A DNA stretch of 64,000 nt from Amycolatopsis roodepoortensis (GTDB taxonomy: Bacteria; Actinomycetota; Actinomycetes; Mycobacteriales; Pseudonocardiaceae): contig NZ_JADBEJ010000005.1 of the NCBI RefSeq assembly GCF_014873915.1, positions 2,914,001-2,978,000 on the forward strand. Direction: 5' to 3'. Shown in pieces: positions 18,081-26,802 of the stretch (the first letter of the stretch is position 1; each line of letters begins with the position of its first letter). The notes under the pieces are model-generated. The model was given only the letters and a program-made list of their open reading frames with translations. It made no database searches and was not told the origin of the DNA. The translations under genes and the position numbers were made by a program.

Positions 18081-18974
18081 ATGGGCGAGCTAGGTGTGAT
18101 CCGGAGTTACGCGTACTGGTCGGATCGCCGTATCCGGGACATCGCGTCGGCAAACGGCATCGCCCTCGAACGGCGCGTGAGTTGGAAGGCCAAGACGGCG
18201 TCGATTCCCTTGATCGGTGGGCTCGAATTCGCGCAGGAGGCGCGCACGCTAGACCGTGCTGAAATGGCGCGCCGAATCGAAACGGCGATCGGCGACCTCG
18301 CAGTCGAGGACTTCGTCACTCCGCCGCCGGCGACGTTCGCCAAGGGCGTCGGCCGTGTCGACTTCGCCCAGTTCACGGGCGGTGTCGAGAAGCGACAAGG
18401 CGTTGTGATGCACACCAGCACTCGCAGCAGTACCGGCGCCCGCGTCGACGTGTGCCTGTTCGGCAGCCTGGAGAACACCGCCGACTACGTCGGCGGCTCC
18501 GACCAACCGCCGGAAGGATGGTCGTCCTCCGCGGCTCGGACGATTGCTCTCTACATCCAGAGCCGAGGAACGATCAACAATTCACAGTGGGACGACCCGG
18601 AGTCCCTCGCGGTCGAAGCCCTGAAGATCGCGACCGAGCAGGGCGTGACCGGAACCTGGGACGAACACGAGGACAAGCCCTGGACGCGAGGCTTCACGCT
18701 CGGCCACGCGACTGAATCCGAGTGGTTCGCACAGATCTACAGCGACGTCGTACTCGACAAAGACCGGTGGACCTTTGACCGCGACGGCGGCATCAGCCCA
18801 GACGTCGAACGTATCCTCATCGGCGCTCCACTGTGGGTACGGACTCCGGGCGCACACGCCGTCACCCGCTACCGGGACCTACGCCGAGGGAGCGACGGGC
18901 AACATGACGGGCCGCTCCCGCCTGGCCCGGATGGCCAACGCCTACGTCGTCGACGGGACACAATGATCGAGTGA
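18081..18974 (+). CDS. Hypothetical protein, first gene of a two-gene operon
   Basis: A 297-residue soluble protein starting at ATG 18081 with AGGAGGGG upstream. It begins with GELGVIRSYAYWSDRRIRDIA and has an alpha/beta look; no family is claimed. The last 30 residues are Arg-rich and may be a disordered tail. Its stop overlaps the GTG of the next gene (GTGA at 18971). The 430 nt before it hold no supported gene. Confidence 0.6.
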   Translation: MGELGVIRSYAYWSDRRIRDIASANGIALERRVSWKAKTASIPLIGGLEFAQEARTLDRAEMARRIETAIGDLAVEDFVTPPPATFAKGVGRVDFAQFTGGVEKRQGVVMHTSTRSSTGARVDVCLFGSLENTADYVGGSDQPPEGWSSSAARTIALYIQSRGTINNSQWDDPESLAVEALKIATEQGVTGTWDEHEDKPWTRGFTLGHATESEWFAQIYSDVVLDKDRWTFDRDGGISPDVERILIGAPLWVRTPGAHAVTRYRDLRRGSDGQHDGPLPPGPDGQRLRRRRDTMIE

Positions 18975-19738
18975 GCGATGACTGGGAGTTGCGCTGGGCA
19001 TCGGGAGCCCGGCGGTTCTACGTCGCCGAGATCGTGCGGCAGGCGAGTTATGCCCTGGCCGCGGTGCAACAGGCTCTCAGTCTCAGCCGGGATCCGCAGC
19101 GGCGTGCCGAGGCGTGGCCGGCGGTCCAGTCGTTCCTCACCGCGACCGCCATCATCAGCAAGCTGTTGTGGCCCGTCAGGGCCGAGGGAGCCGATCTCAA
19201 GTCCCGTTGGCGTCGCTTCCGCGCCGATCGACTGCGGACAGAGTTGATGGTCAGCGAAACCTCGGCCCTCCGGGACAGGAAGGTCCGGGACTCCGCCGAT
19301 CACTTCGACGAACGCATCGACGACCTTGTCCGCGACCAGCGCATCCCGCAGTCGTGGGCAGACCTGGCCGAGGAGGAGTTCACGCAACAGCCGGCCCCGT
19401 TCCGCGCGATCGACTCTGACACGGGTGAGGTGCTCGCAGGTCATGACCGGATGGCACTGACGCCCATCGTTACGGAGTTGAACGCGGTTTTGCGTCGGTG
19501 CGAAACCGTCGAGCCCGGATCAACCAGCGACCCCGACATCGTCATGCTGCTGGCCACGTTGAGATGGCCGCCGCTGCCGTCCCTGTTCGCGCCCACCGAG
19601 CGCCCGGACGAACCGGTCACCGCCAGAGCCAGTATCGCGGCAACCGGCCCTCAGAGCCTGGAAGAGCTGATCACGCTGGTTGTCGATCAGCTCTCCGAGC
19701 ACCCGGACTCGAACCGATCACCCGATGCCGAGGGATAG
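18971..19738 (+). CDS. Hypothetical helical protein with a HEPN-like RxxxxH motif
   Basis: A 255-residue, mostly helical protein from GTG 18971, coupled to the preceding gene. An RDSADHFDERID segment gives an R-x4-H pattern within a long helix, as in HEPN ribonucleases. Regular helical stretches (EIVRQASYALAAVQQALSL) fit that fold. Toxin-like RNase activity is inference; the two genes might form a toxin-antitoxin or abortive-infection pair. Confidence 0.5.
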   Translation: MSDDWELRWASGARRFYVAEIVRQASYALAAVQQALSLSRDPQRRAEAWPAVQSFLTATAIISKLLWPVRAEGADLKSRWRRFRADRLRTELMVSETSALRDRKVRDSADHFDERIDDLVRDQRIPQSWADLAEEEFTQQPAPFRAIDSDTGEVLAGHDRMALTPIVTELNAVLRRCETVEPGSTSDPDIVMLLATLRWPPLPSLFAPTERPDEPVTARASIAATGPQSLEELITLVVDQLSEHPDSNRSPDAEG

Positions 19739-19832
19739 GTGATGTCGAGCCGCATCAATAGGCAGTCTGGCAACGTGCCGCGATCGAGCGCGAACGCGCG
19801 GTGAGGCAGTTGCTGGACAGTCCACTGTGTGT

Positions 19833-20441
19833 TCAGCCGGTCTGAGCAGCTTGGATCACGCCCTGGATGGCCTGCCCGATGCGATTGGCGGCGTGGTCAG
19901 GGTCGGGTTGGCCGGTGTCGAGCCAGGCGATCACGGCTTCGAGGGTGAGGGTGGGGATCAGTCGTGCTGCCCAGTTCTGCCAGGGGCCGTCCGGGATCGC
20001 GTCGGCGAGGTGGCGGTGGGCGATCTCGGTCGAGGCCGACCGGATCCTGTCGATCACGTCGCGGAACTCCGGCTCCCTGACCGCATGGCGGAACAGCAGC
20101 CGGAACCCGTCAGGGTCGGCTGCGGCGGCGCGCAGCAGCGCGGGAATGCTGCCCTCGTCGTAGGTCTCGATCCCAACGGAGGTCCCGAGCCGGGTACAGG
20201 CGCGGTCTAGCACCGCTCGGTACAGGTCGTTCTTCGACGCGAAGTGTCGGTAGAGGATCACGTGCGTGACGCCGGCCTCCGCTGCGATGTCGTCGAGGCC
20301 GGTGGCGGTGAACCCGGTGCGGGCGAACGCGCGGGTGGCCGCGTCGAGGATCTGCTCGCGCCGCTGCGCGCGGGGCATACGCCGGACACGCTCGGGCTGG
20401 CTTTCCGACGTGGACTGCGCGGATTGTCGGGCGGCTGCCAT
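19833..20441 (-). CDS. TetR-family transcriptional regulator
   Basis: A 202-residue repressor. The N-terminal HTH is clear: REQILDAATRAFARTGFTATGLDDIAAEAGVTHVILYRHFASKNDLYRAVL. The C-terminal ligand domain is generic. It is transcribed divergently from a cytochrome P450, with 90 nt between the starts and two TTGTACAAGT-like half-palindromes in the gap, so it probably represses itself and the P450. Confidence 0.88.
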   Translation of the reverse strand: MAAARQSAQSTSESQPERVRRMPRAQRREQILDAATRAFARTGFTATGLDDIAAEAGVTHVILYRHFASKNDLYRAVLDRACTRLGTSVGIETYDEGSIPALLRAAAADPDGFRLLFRHAVREPEFRDVIDRIRSASTEIAHRHLADAIPDGPWQNWAARLIPTLTLEAVIAWLDTGQPDPDHAANRIGQAIQGVIQAAQTG

Positions 20442-20469
20442 CGCATCAACCTCCTCTTGTTAAAGGCAG

Positions 20470-20507
20470 ACTATACAAGTAAGTTGTTGAAGTTGTCTTG
20501 TACAAGT
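20470..20507. promoter_or_regulatory. Candidate TetR operator between tetR and P450
   Basis: It contains the 10-bp palindrome CTTGTACAAG (20497-20506) and a related site ACTATACAAGT (20470-20480). Two similar sites in a divergent promoter fit binding by the adjacent TetR protein. Confidence 0.5.
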
Positions 20508-20530
20508 GGTGTGTAATGATGGAGGTCGCG

Positions 20531-21706
20531 ATGAGCGCCCCGGTTCAGTTGCCGTTCGAGCAGGTAGATCCGTTGCGGGTGGCGCCCCGGCTGCGTGAGT
20601 TGCAGTCCCAGGGCCCGGTCCACCGGGTTCGCACCGCGGTGGGTGATGAGGCATGGCTGGTCACCGGCCATGCGCAGGTGCGGCGGCTGCTGGACGACGA
20701 CCGGCTGGGCCGCGCCCATCCGGCGCCGGAGACCGCCGCGCGGACCGGGGAGTCGGCGTTGTTCGGCGGACCGCTGGGCAACTTCGCCACCGAGAAGAGC
20801 GACCACGCCCGGATGCGGTCGCTGTTGCAGCCGCACTTCTCGCCCAAGCACCTGCGTGCCCTGCGCCCCAGGGTCGAGGCCCTGACCGCGCTACTGCTGG
20901 ACGAGTTGGCCGAGCAGGGGCCTGTCGCGGATCTGCACGCCGCGGTGGCGGTGCCGCTGCCGATCCTGGTGATCTGCGAGTTGCTCGGCGTGCCTTACGA
21001 GGACCGTGATCAGTTCCGCGCCTGGACCGCCGACGCTGCCAACATCCGTGATCGCGCCCGTTCGGAACAGGGGTTGGGTGCGCTGTTCGCGTACGGCCAG
21101 AAGCTGGTCGCCCGCAAGCGGGCCGAGCCTGGTGACGATGTGATCTCCCGGCTGTGCGTGACCGAGGGTGTGTCCGACGTCGAGGCCGCGGGAATGTCCA
21201 TGGCGTTGCTGTTCGCCGGGCACGAGACCACGGTGGTCCAGATCGGTCTGGGCGCACTGGCGTTGCTGACCAACCCCGACCAGTGGCAGAGCTTAGTGAA
21301 CGACCCGACCCTGGTGCCGAACGCCGTCGAGGAGATGTTGCGGGCGCCCGGCAAGGGTGGCGGTGGGATTCCCCGCTACGCCAGGACCGACCTGGAGGTC
21401 GACGGCGTGATCATCCGGGCGGGCGAGTTGGTGCTGCTGGACAACGGGGCGGCCAACCACGACCCGGCCGTCTTTGCTGATCCGGACCGTGTGGACATCA
21501 CCCGTGCGTCCGCTGCGCACCTCACCTTCGGGCACGGCGCCCGATACTGCATCGGCGCACCGCTGGCCCGCATCGAGCTCCAGGTGGTGTTCTCCCAACT
21601 CGCTGCACGATTCCCGACCTTGCGGCTGGCCGTCGGCGTGGAGGAGTTGACCATGCGGCGCGACGTGCTGACCGGCGGCCTGGCCGCACTCCCGGTGCAG
21701 TGGTAA
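20531..21706 (+). CDS. Cytochrome P450
   Basis: A 391-residue soluble bacterial P450 starting at ATG 20531 with GGAGGT upstream. It has the heme-propionate DHARMR motif, the I-helix oxygen site LFAGHETTVV, ExxR in VEEMLR, and the heme loop FGHGARYCIGAPLAR with the axial Cys. No ferredoxin gene is adjacent, so electrons must come from elsewhere. The substrate is unknown. Control is probably by the divergent TetR. Confidence 0.92.
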   Translation: MSAPVQLPFEQVDPLRVAPRLRELQSQGPVHRVRTAVGDEAWLVTGHAQVRRLLDDDRLGRAHPAPETAARTGESALFGGPLGNFATEKSDHARMRSLLQPHFSPKHLRALRPRVEALTALLLDELAEQGPVADLHAAVAVPLPILVICELLGVPYEDRDQFRAWTADAANIRDRARSEQGLGALFAYGQKLVARKRAEPGDDVISRLCVTEGVSDVEAAGMSMALLFAGHETTVVQIGLGALALLTNPDQWQSLVNDPTLVPNAVEEMLRAPGKGGGGIPRYARTDLEVDGVIIRAGELVLLDNGAANHDPAVFADPDRVDITRASAAHLTFGHGARYCIGAPLARIELQVVFSQLAARFPTLRLAVGVEELTMRRDVLTGGLAALPVQW

Positions 21707-21718
21707 CCGATTCTAGTC

Positions 21719-21746
21719 TTGACTGACCGGGTCGGTCAGTTATTGT
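21719..21746 (+). promoter_or_regulatory. Promoter with embedded inverted repeat before the second tetR
   Basis: TTGACT (21719-21724) and TATTGT (21741-21746) are spaced 16 nt apart. A perfect 7-bp inverted repeat, ACTGACC/GGTCAGT (21722-21740), lies between them. Transcription would start at about 21753, the ATG itself, so the message may be leaderless. The repeat is a likely autoregulatory TetR operator. Confidence 0.5.
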
Positions 21747-21752
21747 TGCGAG

Positions 21753-22484
21753 ATGCCCAGGGTTCGGTCGGCGGAGTTCTTCCCGCGCCTGGTTTCGGCG
21801 GCGGCCGAGACGTTCATCGCGCAGGGTTTCCAACGCACGCAGATGCAGGATGTCGCGGACCGGTTGGGGGTGGCGAAGGGCACGGTGTACGGGTACGTGG
21901 AGAGCAAGGCCGCGTTGCTGGCCGCCGCGATGCGCTACGCCGACGATGTAGAACCACTGCCCGAGTTGGCCGAGTTGCCGGTGCCGACGCCGGTGGCGGG
22001 TGAGCTGGCGGCGCTGGTGGCCGATCGGCTCCGCGGCGAGGTTGCCGAGCTGCGGCTGGTGAAGGCGGTGTCCGGGCGTCGGCGGGTGCCGATCGCCGAC
22101 GAGCTCACCGAGATCATCGTCGATCTGTATCGGCGGCTGGCGCGGCATCGGGTGAGTATCAAGCTGGTCGACCGGTGCGCGCCGGAGTTGCCGGATCTCG
22201 GTGAGGTGTGGTTCGGGGTTGGCCGGGCGGGACAGGTCGCCGTGCTGACCGACTATCTGACGCGTCGCGCGGCCAGCCGGGCAGTGCGTCTGCCGGGGCC
22301 GGCGCCTGTTGTGGCGCGGACGATCTTGGAGACCTGCGTGTTGTGGGCGGTGCACCTGCACTGGGATCCCGCCCGTGTTGATTCCGATGATCGCGAGCTA
22401 CCGCCGCCGGAGGTCGTGGCCGCCACGCTGGCCGGGCTGCTCACCCACGGACTGGTATCGACGAAGGGACAAGGCGATGAGTAA
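21753..22484 (+). CDS. TetR-family transcriptional regulator
   Basis: A 243-residue regulator with the HTH AAAETFIAQGFQRTQMQDVADRLGVAKGTVYGYVESKAALL. The C-terminal domain is generic. The gene follows the P450 by 46 nt and its 3' end overlaps the methyltransferase start by 8 nt, so the two are coupled. A palindromic operator candidate lies in its own promoter. Confidence 0.88.
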   Translation: MPRVRSAEFFPRLVSAAAETFIAQGFQRTQMQDVADRLGVAKGTVYGYVESKAALLAAAMRYADDVEPLPELAELPVPTPVAGELAALVADRLRGEVAELRLVKAVSGRRRVPIADELTEIIVDLYRRLARHRVSIKLVDRCAPELPDLGEVWFGVGRAGQVAVLTDYLTRRAASRAVRLPGPAPVVARTILETCVLWAVHLHWDPARVDSDDRELPPPEVVAATLAGLLTHGLVSTKGQGDE

Positions 22485-23115
22485 GGCACTGAGCGGTGAC
22501 CTGTTGCGGGCGAAGTGGGACAAGTACGCGCTGCGGTATGACCGCGATATCGGGTTCTTCGAGCGGGTGCAGTTCGGCGGCGGCCGGGAGTGGGTGTGCT
22601 CGCAGGCCCACGGCGAGGTGCTGGATGTGGCGGTGGGCACCGGGCTAAACCTGGCGTTCTATCCGGACGAGGTGCGGTTGACCGGGATCGACTTCAGCCC
22701 CGCCATGCTGGCGATCGCCCGCACTCGCGCGGCCGAGCTGGGTCGCGAGATCGACCTGCGCGAGGGTGACGCGCAGGCGTTGCCGTTCCCGGACGCCTCG
22801 TTCGACACCGTGGTGTGCACCCTCGGGTTGTGCGGCTTTCCCGACGAGCGGGCAGCGATCATCGAGATGCACCGGGTCCTACGTCCCGACGGGACGCTCT
22901 TGCTGCTCGACCACGTCGGCAGCCACCACCGGCTGATCCGGGCTGGGCAATGGTTGCTGGAGAAGCTGACCGTGCGGATGCTGGGCGACTACCAAACCCG
23001 TCGTCCACTGCCACTGGTCGAGGAGGCCGGGTTCGTCATTCAACGACAGGAACGACTCAAAGCCGGCATGGTGGAGCGGGTCGCGGCCGTCAAACCAGCG
23101 ACGGCGGGTAGCTAG
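22477..23115 (+). CDS. Class I SAM-dependent methyltransferase
   Basis: A 212-residue enzyme starting at ATG 22477 inside the end of tetR. SAM motifs: EVLDVAVGTGLNLAFYP (motif I), LTGIDFSPAMLAIAR, EGDAQALPFPDASFDTVVCTLGLCGF and a post-II LRPDGTLLLLDHVG. It resembles UbiE/phospholipid N-methyltransferase-like enzymes, but the substrate is unclear. The 290 nt downstream to 23406 contain no gene. Confidence 0.85.
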   Translation: MSKALSGDLLRAKWDKYALRYDRDIGFFERVQFGGGREWVCSQAHGEVLDVAVGTGLNLAFYPDEVRLTGIDFSPAMLAIARTRAAELGREIDLREGDAQALPFPDASFDTVVCTLGLCGFPDERAAIIEMHRVLRPDGTLLLLDHVGSHHRLIRAGQWLLEKLTVRMLGDYQTRRPLPLVEEAGFVIQRQERLKAGMVERVAAVKPATAGS

Positions 23116-23406
23116 CTGTCGAGAATGCGTTGCCGCAACAGGGTTTGCTCGGTCGGGTGGGGCGGTCAGCTCCAGCGCGCGGCGGCCTGGGCCTCGGAGT
23201 CGCCGAGCTCGCGCAGCGACTCGGCGCGGGGCCTGATAGCGGTAGCAATGGACCAGTGAACTATCCAATGTGGACAGCTCGGGTGCGGCCTCAGAGTCGG
23301 CCACGTGGCGTGTAGGGCGATGGCGCGATGTAGCCGGCTCAACACCTCCTTGCTCAGGAGACCACTGACAACACGCCCGATTCGACACCGCCCCAGAAAA
23401 TCTTGG

Positions 23407-24060
23407 TCAAGTTGCCACCGGTAGGTCGGCCAAGCGCCATTCGAGCATGCCGTCGGCCAACCGGCGAGCCGGGCGACCGGCGGCGATGAGCAGGCGGACC
23501 GCGTCGTAGGCGAACACGCAGTAGGCGCCGCGGCAGTAGGCGACGATCTCCTGATCGAGGGGGAGTTCAGCCAAGCGCTCGGCGAGATCCTCCAGCGGAA
23601 TCGACACCGCGCCGGGGATGTGCCCGGCGGTGTATTCCTCGTGCGGACGCACGTCGATCACGGTGGCGCCGCCGGAACGGACCCGTCGCAGCAACTCCTC
23701 GCGGGTGACCTCCTCGGTCTCTGGCCCGAGATAGGTAGCGCGTGCGGCCTCCACGTCGGCGAGGTGCTCGCCGGCCACGGCCTGGACGAGCGCGTACAGC
23801 GCGGCGACGTCATCCCCGGCGAGCCGGTAGTAGATCTTGGTGCCGTCACGGCGGGTCGTCACCAAGTTGGCCTGCTTGAGGGTCTGCAGGTGCGCCGAGG
23901 CAGTGGTCAGCCCGAGTTCGGCGGCCCGTGCCAGCGACTCGACCGTGCGCTCGCCCTGTGCCAGCAGGTCCAGCAACTCCAGCCGTTTGCCGCTGCCCAG
24001 GGCCTTCCCCACGCGGGCGAACTGCTCGAACAACGCCGTCTTCGCGTCCCGATCACCCAT
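23407..24060 (-). CDS. ArsR-family regulator fused to a rhodanese domain
   Basis: A 217-residue fusion from ATG 24060. Residues 1-95 form an ArsR winged helix (LLDLLAQGERTVESLARAAELGLTTASAHLQTLKQANLV). Residues 115-215 form a rhodanese domain with the active-site loop AYCRGAYC. ArsR-type sensors such as SqrR/BigR detect persulfides through cysteines, and the rhodanese domain could deliver or read sulfane sulfur. It is divergent from the sulfur operon with 82 nt between starts, so it is the likely repressor of that operon. Confidence 0.88.
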   Translation of the reverse strand: MGDRDAKTALFEQFARVGKALGSGKRLELLDLLAQGERTVESLARAAELGLTTASAHLQTLKQANLVTTRRDGTKIYYRLAGDDVAALYALVQAVAGEHLADVEAARATYLGPETEEVTREELLRRVRSGGATVIDVRPHEEYTAGHIPGAVSIPLEDLAERLAELPLDQEIVAYCRGAYCVFAYDAVRLLIAAGRPARRLADGMLEWRLADLPVAT

Positions 24061-24065
24061 GGTTC

Positions 24066-24081
24066 TCCAATCATCCTTGGA
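24066..24081. promoter_or_regulatory. Inverted repeat in the sulfur-operon divergent promoter
   Basis: TCCAA-6-TTGGA lies just upstream of the ArsR-rhodanese start. It is a plausible operator, but short; binding is inference. Confidence 0.35.
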
Positions 24082-24142
24082 ATAGTGTAGAACAGAACTC
24101 GTGCGGGAACCCAACCCGCCCGCAAAGCCACGGAGGTGCCAG

Positions 24143-25501
24143 GTGAGCACGGTCGACATCGTCCCGCTCGTCGACGAGGGACTGGGCAATTCCGCCTACC
24201 TGCTCGACCTCGGCGATGGCCGGGCGATGGTGGTCGACGTAAGCCTCGACCTGCGGGAGTCCTCGCGCCTCGCCCGACGTCGCGGGCTGACAGTGGCGTT
24301 CGCCGCCGACACCCATCTGCACGCGGACTTCCTCTCCGGCGCCCGCCAGCTGTCCGCGACCGAGGGCACGCAGGTACTCGCCTCGGCCGCCGGACACCGC
24401 GAGTTCACCCACAGCGGGCTGCGCGACGGTGACGAGGTCGACCTCGGCGGGCTGCGGCTGCGGGCACTGGGCACACCGGGCCACACCCACGAGCACCTGT
24501 CGTTCCTGCTGCTCGATGGTGACAAGCCGGTTGGAGTGTTCACCGGTGGCTCGCTGCTGGCGGGCGCGGCGGCCCGCACCGACCTCGTCTCCCCGGAGCA
24601 GACCGAGGCGCTGGCCCGCGCCCAGTACGCCTCACTGCGGCGGCTTGCCGAGTTGCCGGACGACGTAGCGGTGTGGCCCACCCACGGCGCCGGCTCGTTC
24701 TGCTCCGCCCCGCCCGGCACCGAACGCACCAGCACCATCGGCCAGGAGAAGGCCACCAACCCACTGCTGCGTGCGGCCGACGAGGACACCTTCGTCACCA
24801 CGCTGCTCGGCTCGCTGGGCAGCTTCCCGCCGTACTTCCTGCGCTTGGGCGAGATCAACCGCCGCGGCCCCGCCGTGCTCGACCAGCCACCGGCCCTCGC
24901 GCCGCTCAGCGTCGCCGAGGTGCGGGCGCTGCTGGCGCAGGGCGCGGTGGCGGTCGACGTGCGGCCGGTCGCCGACTTCGCCGCCGCCCACATACCGGGC
25001 GCGGTGTCCATCCCGCTGCGGCCGGTGTTCGCGTCCTGGCTGGGATGGCTGGCCCCACACGACCAGCCGCTGATCATCGTGCGCCGACCTGATCAGGACC
25101 CGGCGGAGATCGCGTGGCAGGCCACCAAGATCGGCTACAGCAACCTCGCCGGAGACCTCACCGGCGGCGTGGACGCCTGGACCGCCGCCGAACACCCCAC
25201 CACCAGCACCAGGCTCGTGCGACCCGACCAGGTCGACGCGCCGGTCCTCGACATCCGCCAGGAACCGGAGTTCGCCGCCGGACACCTGCCCGGCGCCCAG
25301 CACCTCGAACTGGGCGAGCTCGCCGGCCGCGCCCAGGACGTGCCCGGCGAGCCGCTGGTGGTGATGTGCGGACACGGCGAACGCGCGATGGGCGCGGCCA
25401 GCCTGCTCGAACGCGCCGGCCACCGCGACCTCGCCGTGCTCACCGGCGGCCCCGACGACTGGGCCACCGTCACCGGCCACCAGCTGGAGACCGGCACATG
25501 A
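24143..25501 (+). CDS. Persulfide dioxygenase-rhodanese fusion (CstB-like)
   Basis: A 452-residue protein from GTG 24143 with GGAGG 6 nt upstream. The N-terminal beta-lactamase fold is of the ETHE1 type: THLHAD, GTPGHTHEHLSF, the GGSLL...RTDL Asp and WPTHGAG. Two rhodanese domains follow. The first (about residues 255-345) has no catalytic Cys where expected (LIIVRRPDQ); the second has the loop VVMCGHGERAM with Cys. This MBL, pseudo-rhodanese, rhodanese order is that of Staphylococcus CstB, which oxidises low-molecular-weight persulfides to thiosulfate. First gene of the operon. Confidence 0.88.
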   Translation: MSTVDIVPLVDEGLGNSAYLLDLGDGRAMVVDVSLDLRESSRLARRRGLTVAFAADTHLHADFLSGARQLSATEGTQVLASAAGHREFTHSGLRDGDEVDLGGLRLRALGTPGHTHEHLSFLLLDGDKPVGVFTGGSLLAGAAARTDLVSPEQTEALARAQYASLRRLAELPDDVAVWPTHGAGSFCSAPPGTERTSTIGQEKATNPLLRAADEDTFVTTLLGSLGSFPPYFLRLGEINRRGPAVLDQPPALAPLSVAEVRALLAQGAVAVDVRPVADFAAAHIPGAVSIPLRPVFASWLGWLAPHDQPLIIVRRPDQDPAEIAWQATKIGYSNLAGDLTGGVDAWTAAEHPTTSTRLVRPDQVDAPVLDIRQEPEFAAGHLPGAQHLELGELAGRAQDVPGEPLVVMCGHGERAMGAASLLERAGHRDLAVLTGGPDDWATVTGHQLETGT

Positions 25502-26802
25502 GCCGCGCCATCGGAAAACCGCGGCTGGGGATCCGCGCCAACCTCGCCCAGTTCAGCCTGCTCGTCGCCGTCAACGCATTGGTCGGTGGTGTGCTCGGGC
25601 AGGAACGCACCGTGCTGTCCCCGCTGGCCGAGCAGACCTTTCACCTGACCGGCTACACGTTCCTGCTGACCTACGTGCTGGCCTTCGGCGCCACCAAAGC
25701 CGCCACCAACTACTTCGCGGGCACGTGGTCGGACCGGTTCGGCCGTAAACCCGTGCTCGTAGCCGGATGGCTGATCGCGATCCCGGTGCCGCTGATGCTG
25801 ATCTGGGCGCCGTCGTGGGGCTGGGTCGTGGCCGCCAACATCCTGCTCGGGATCAACCAGGGCCTTACCTGGTCCACCACCGTGATCATGAAGATCGACC
25901 TTGCGGGCCCATCCCGCCGCGGCCTGGCGATGGGCCTGAACGAGGCCGCCGGCTACCTCGCGGTCGCGGTCACCGCCGTGGCCACCGGCTACCTCGCCGC
26001 ACGCTACGGGCTGCGGCCCGCGCCGTTCCTACTCGGCCTGTCCTACGTTGCGCTCGGCCTCGGGCTGTCCGTGCTAGTGGTCCGCGAGACCCGCGAGCAC
26101 GCCCGCGTGGAAGCCGCCCAGCACACCACCCGCGCCGACGGCCGCCACGACCACCTGCACTCCGAATTGACCAACAGGCAGGTCTTCGCCCACACCAGCG
26201 TGCGCGAACCCGCCCTGTCCGCAGCCAGCCAGGCCGGGATGGTCAACAACCTTAACGACGGCCTCGCATGGGGACTGTTCCCGATCCTGTTCACCGCGGC
26301 CGGGCTGTCGGTCGCCCGGATCGGGATCCTCGCCGCGCTCTACCCGGCCGTGTGGGGCCTGGGACAACTTGTCACCGGTCCGCTGTCGGACCGGTGGGGC
26401 CGCAAACACCTCATCACCACCGGAATGCTCGTCCAAGCCGCCGCACTCGTCCTCATCGCACTGGCCGACACGTTCACCCTCTGGGCGGTGGCCGCGGTGC
26501 TGCTGGGCGCGGGAACCGCGATGGTCTACCCGACGCTGCTGGCCACCATCGGTGACGTGGCCCACCCCGCGTGGCGGGCCCGCGCGGTCGGGGTCTACCG
26601 GCTCTGGCGCGACGGCGGGTTCGCCGTCGGCGCCCTGCTCTCCGGGATCGTCGCTGACCTCTGGGGCATCCGCGCCGCCGTGTGGGTGGTCGCCGCGATC
26701 ACCGCCGCCTCCGGTCTGATCGTCGCGGCACGCATGTACGAGACACACCCGCGCGACCAGCGCGCCGAATCCGTTCCACTACAGGAGAAAGACGCGCCGT
26801 GA
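25498..26802 (+). CDS. MFS transporter
   Basis: A 434-residue membrane protein with 12 predicted segments. The MFS loop motif appears in both halves: GTWSDRFGRKPVL between TM2 and TM3, and GPLSDRWGRKHLI in the second half. A charged His-rich loop (GRHDHLHSEL) lies in the middle. ATG 25498 overlaps the dioxygenase stop and its own stop overlaps the desulfurase GTG. The context suggests export or uptake of a sulfur compound; the substrate is not readable from sequence. Confidence 0.85.
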   Translation: MSRAIGKPRLGIRANLAQFSLLVAVNALVGGVLGQERTVLSPLAEQTFHLTGYTFLLTYVLAFGATKAATNYFAGTWSDRFGRKPVLVAGWLIAIPVPLMLIWAPSWGWVVAANILLGINQGLTWSTTVIMKIDLAGPSRRGLAMGLNEAAGYLAVAVTAVATGYLAARYGLRPAPFLLGLSYVALGLGLSVLVVRETREHARVEAAQHTTRADGRHDHLHSELTNRQVFAHTSVREPALSAASQAGMVNNLNDGLAWGLFPILFTAAGLSVARIGILAALYPAVWGLGQLVTGPLSDRWGRKHLITTGMLVQAAALVLIALADTFTLWAVAAVLLGAGTAMVYPTLLATIGDVAHPAWRARAVGVYRLWRDGGFAVGALLSGIVADLWGIRAAVWVVAAITAASGLIVAARMYETHPRDQRAESVPLQEKDAP

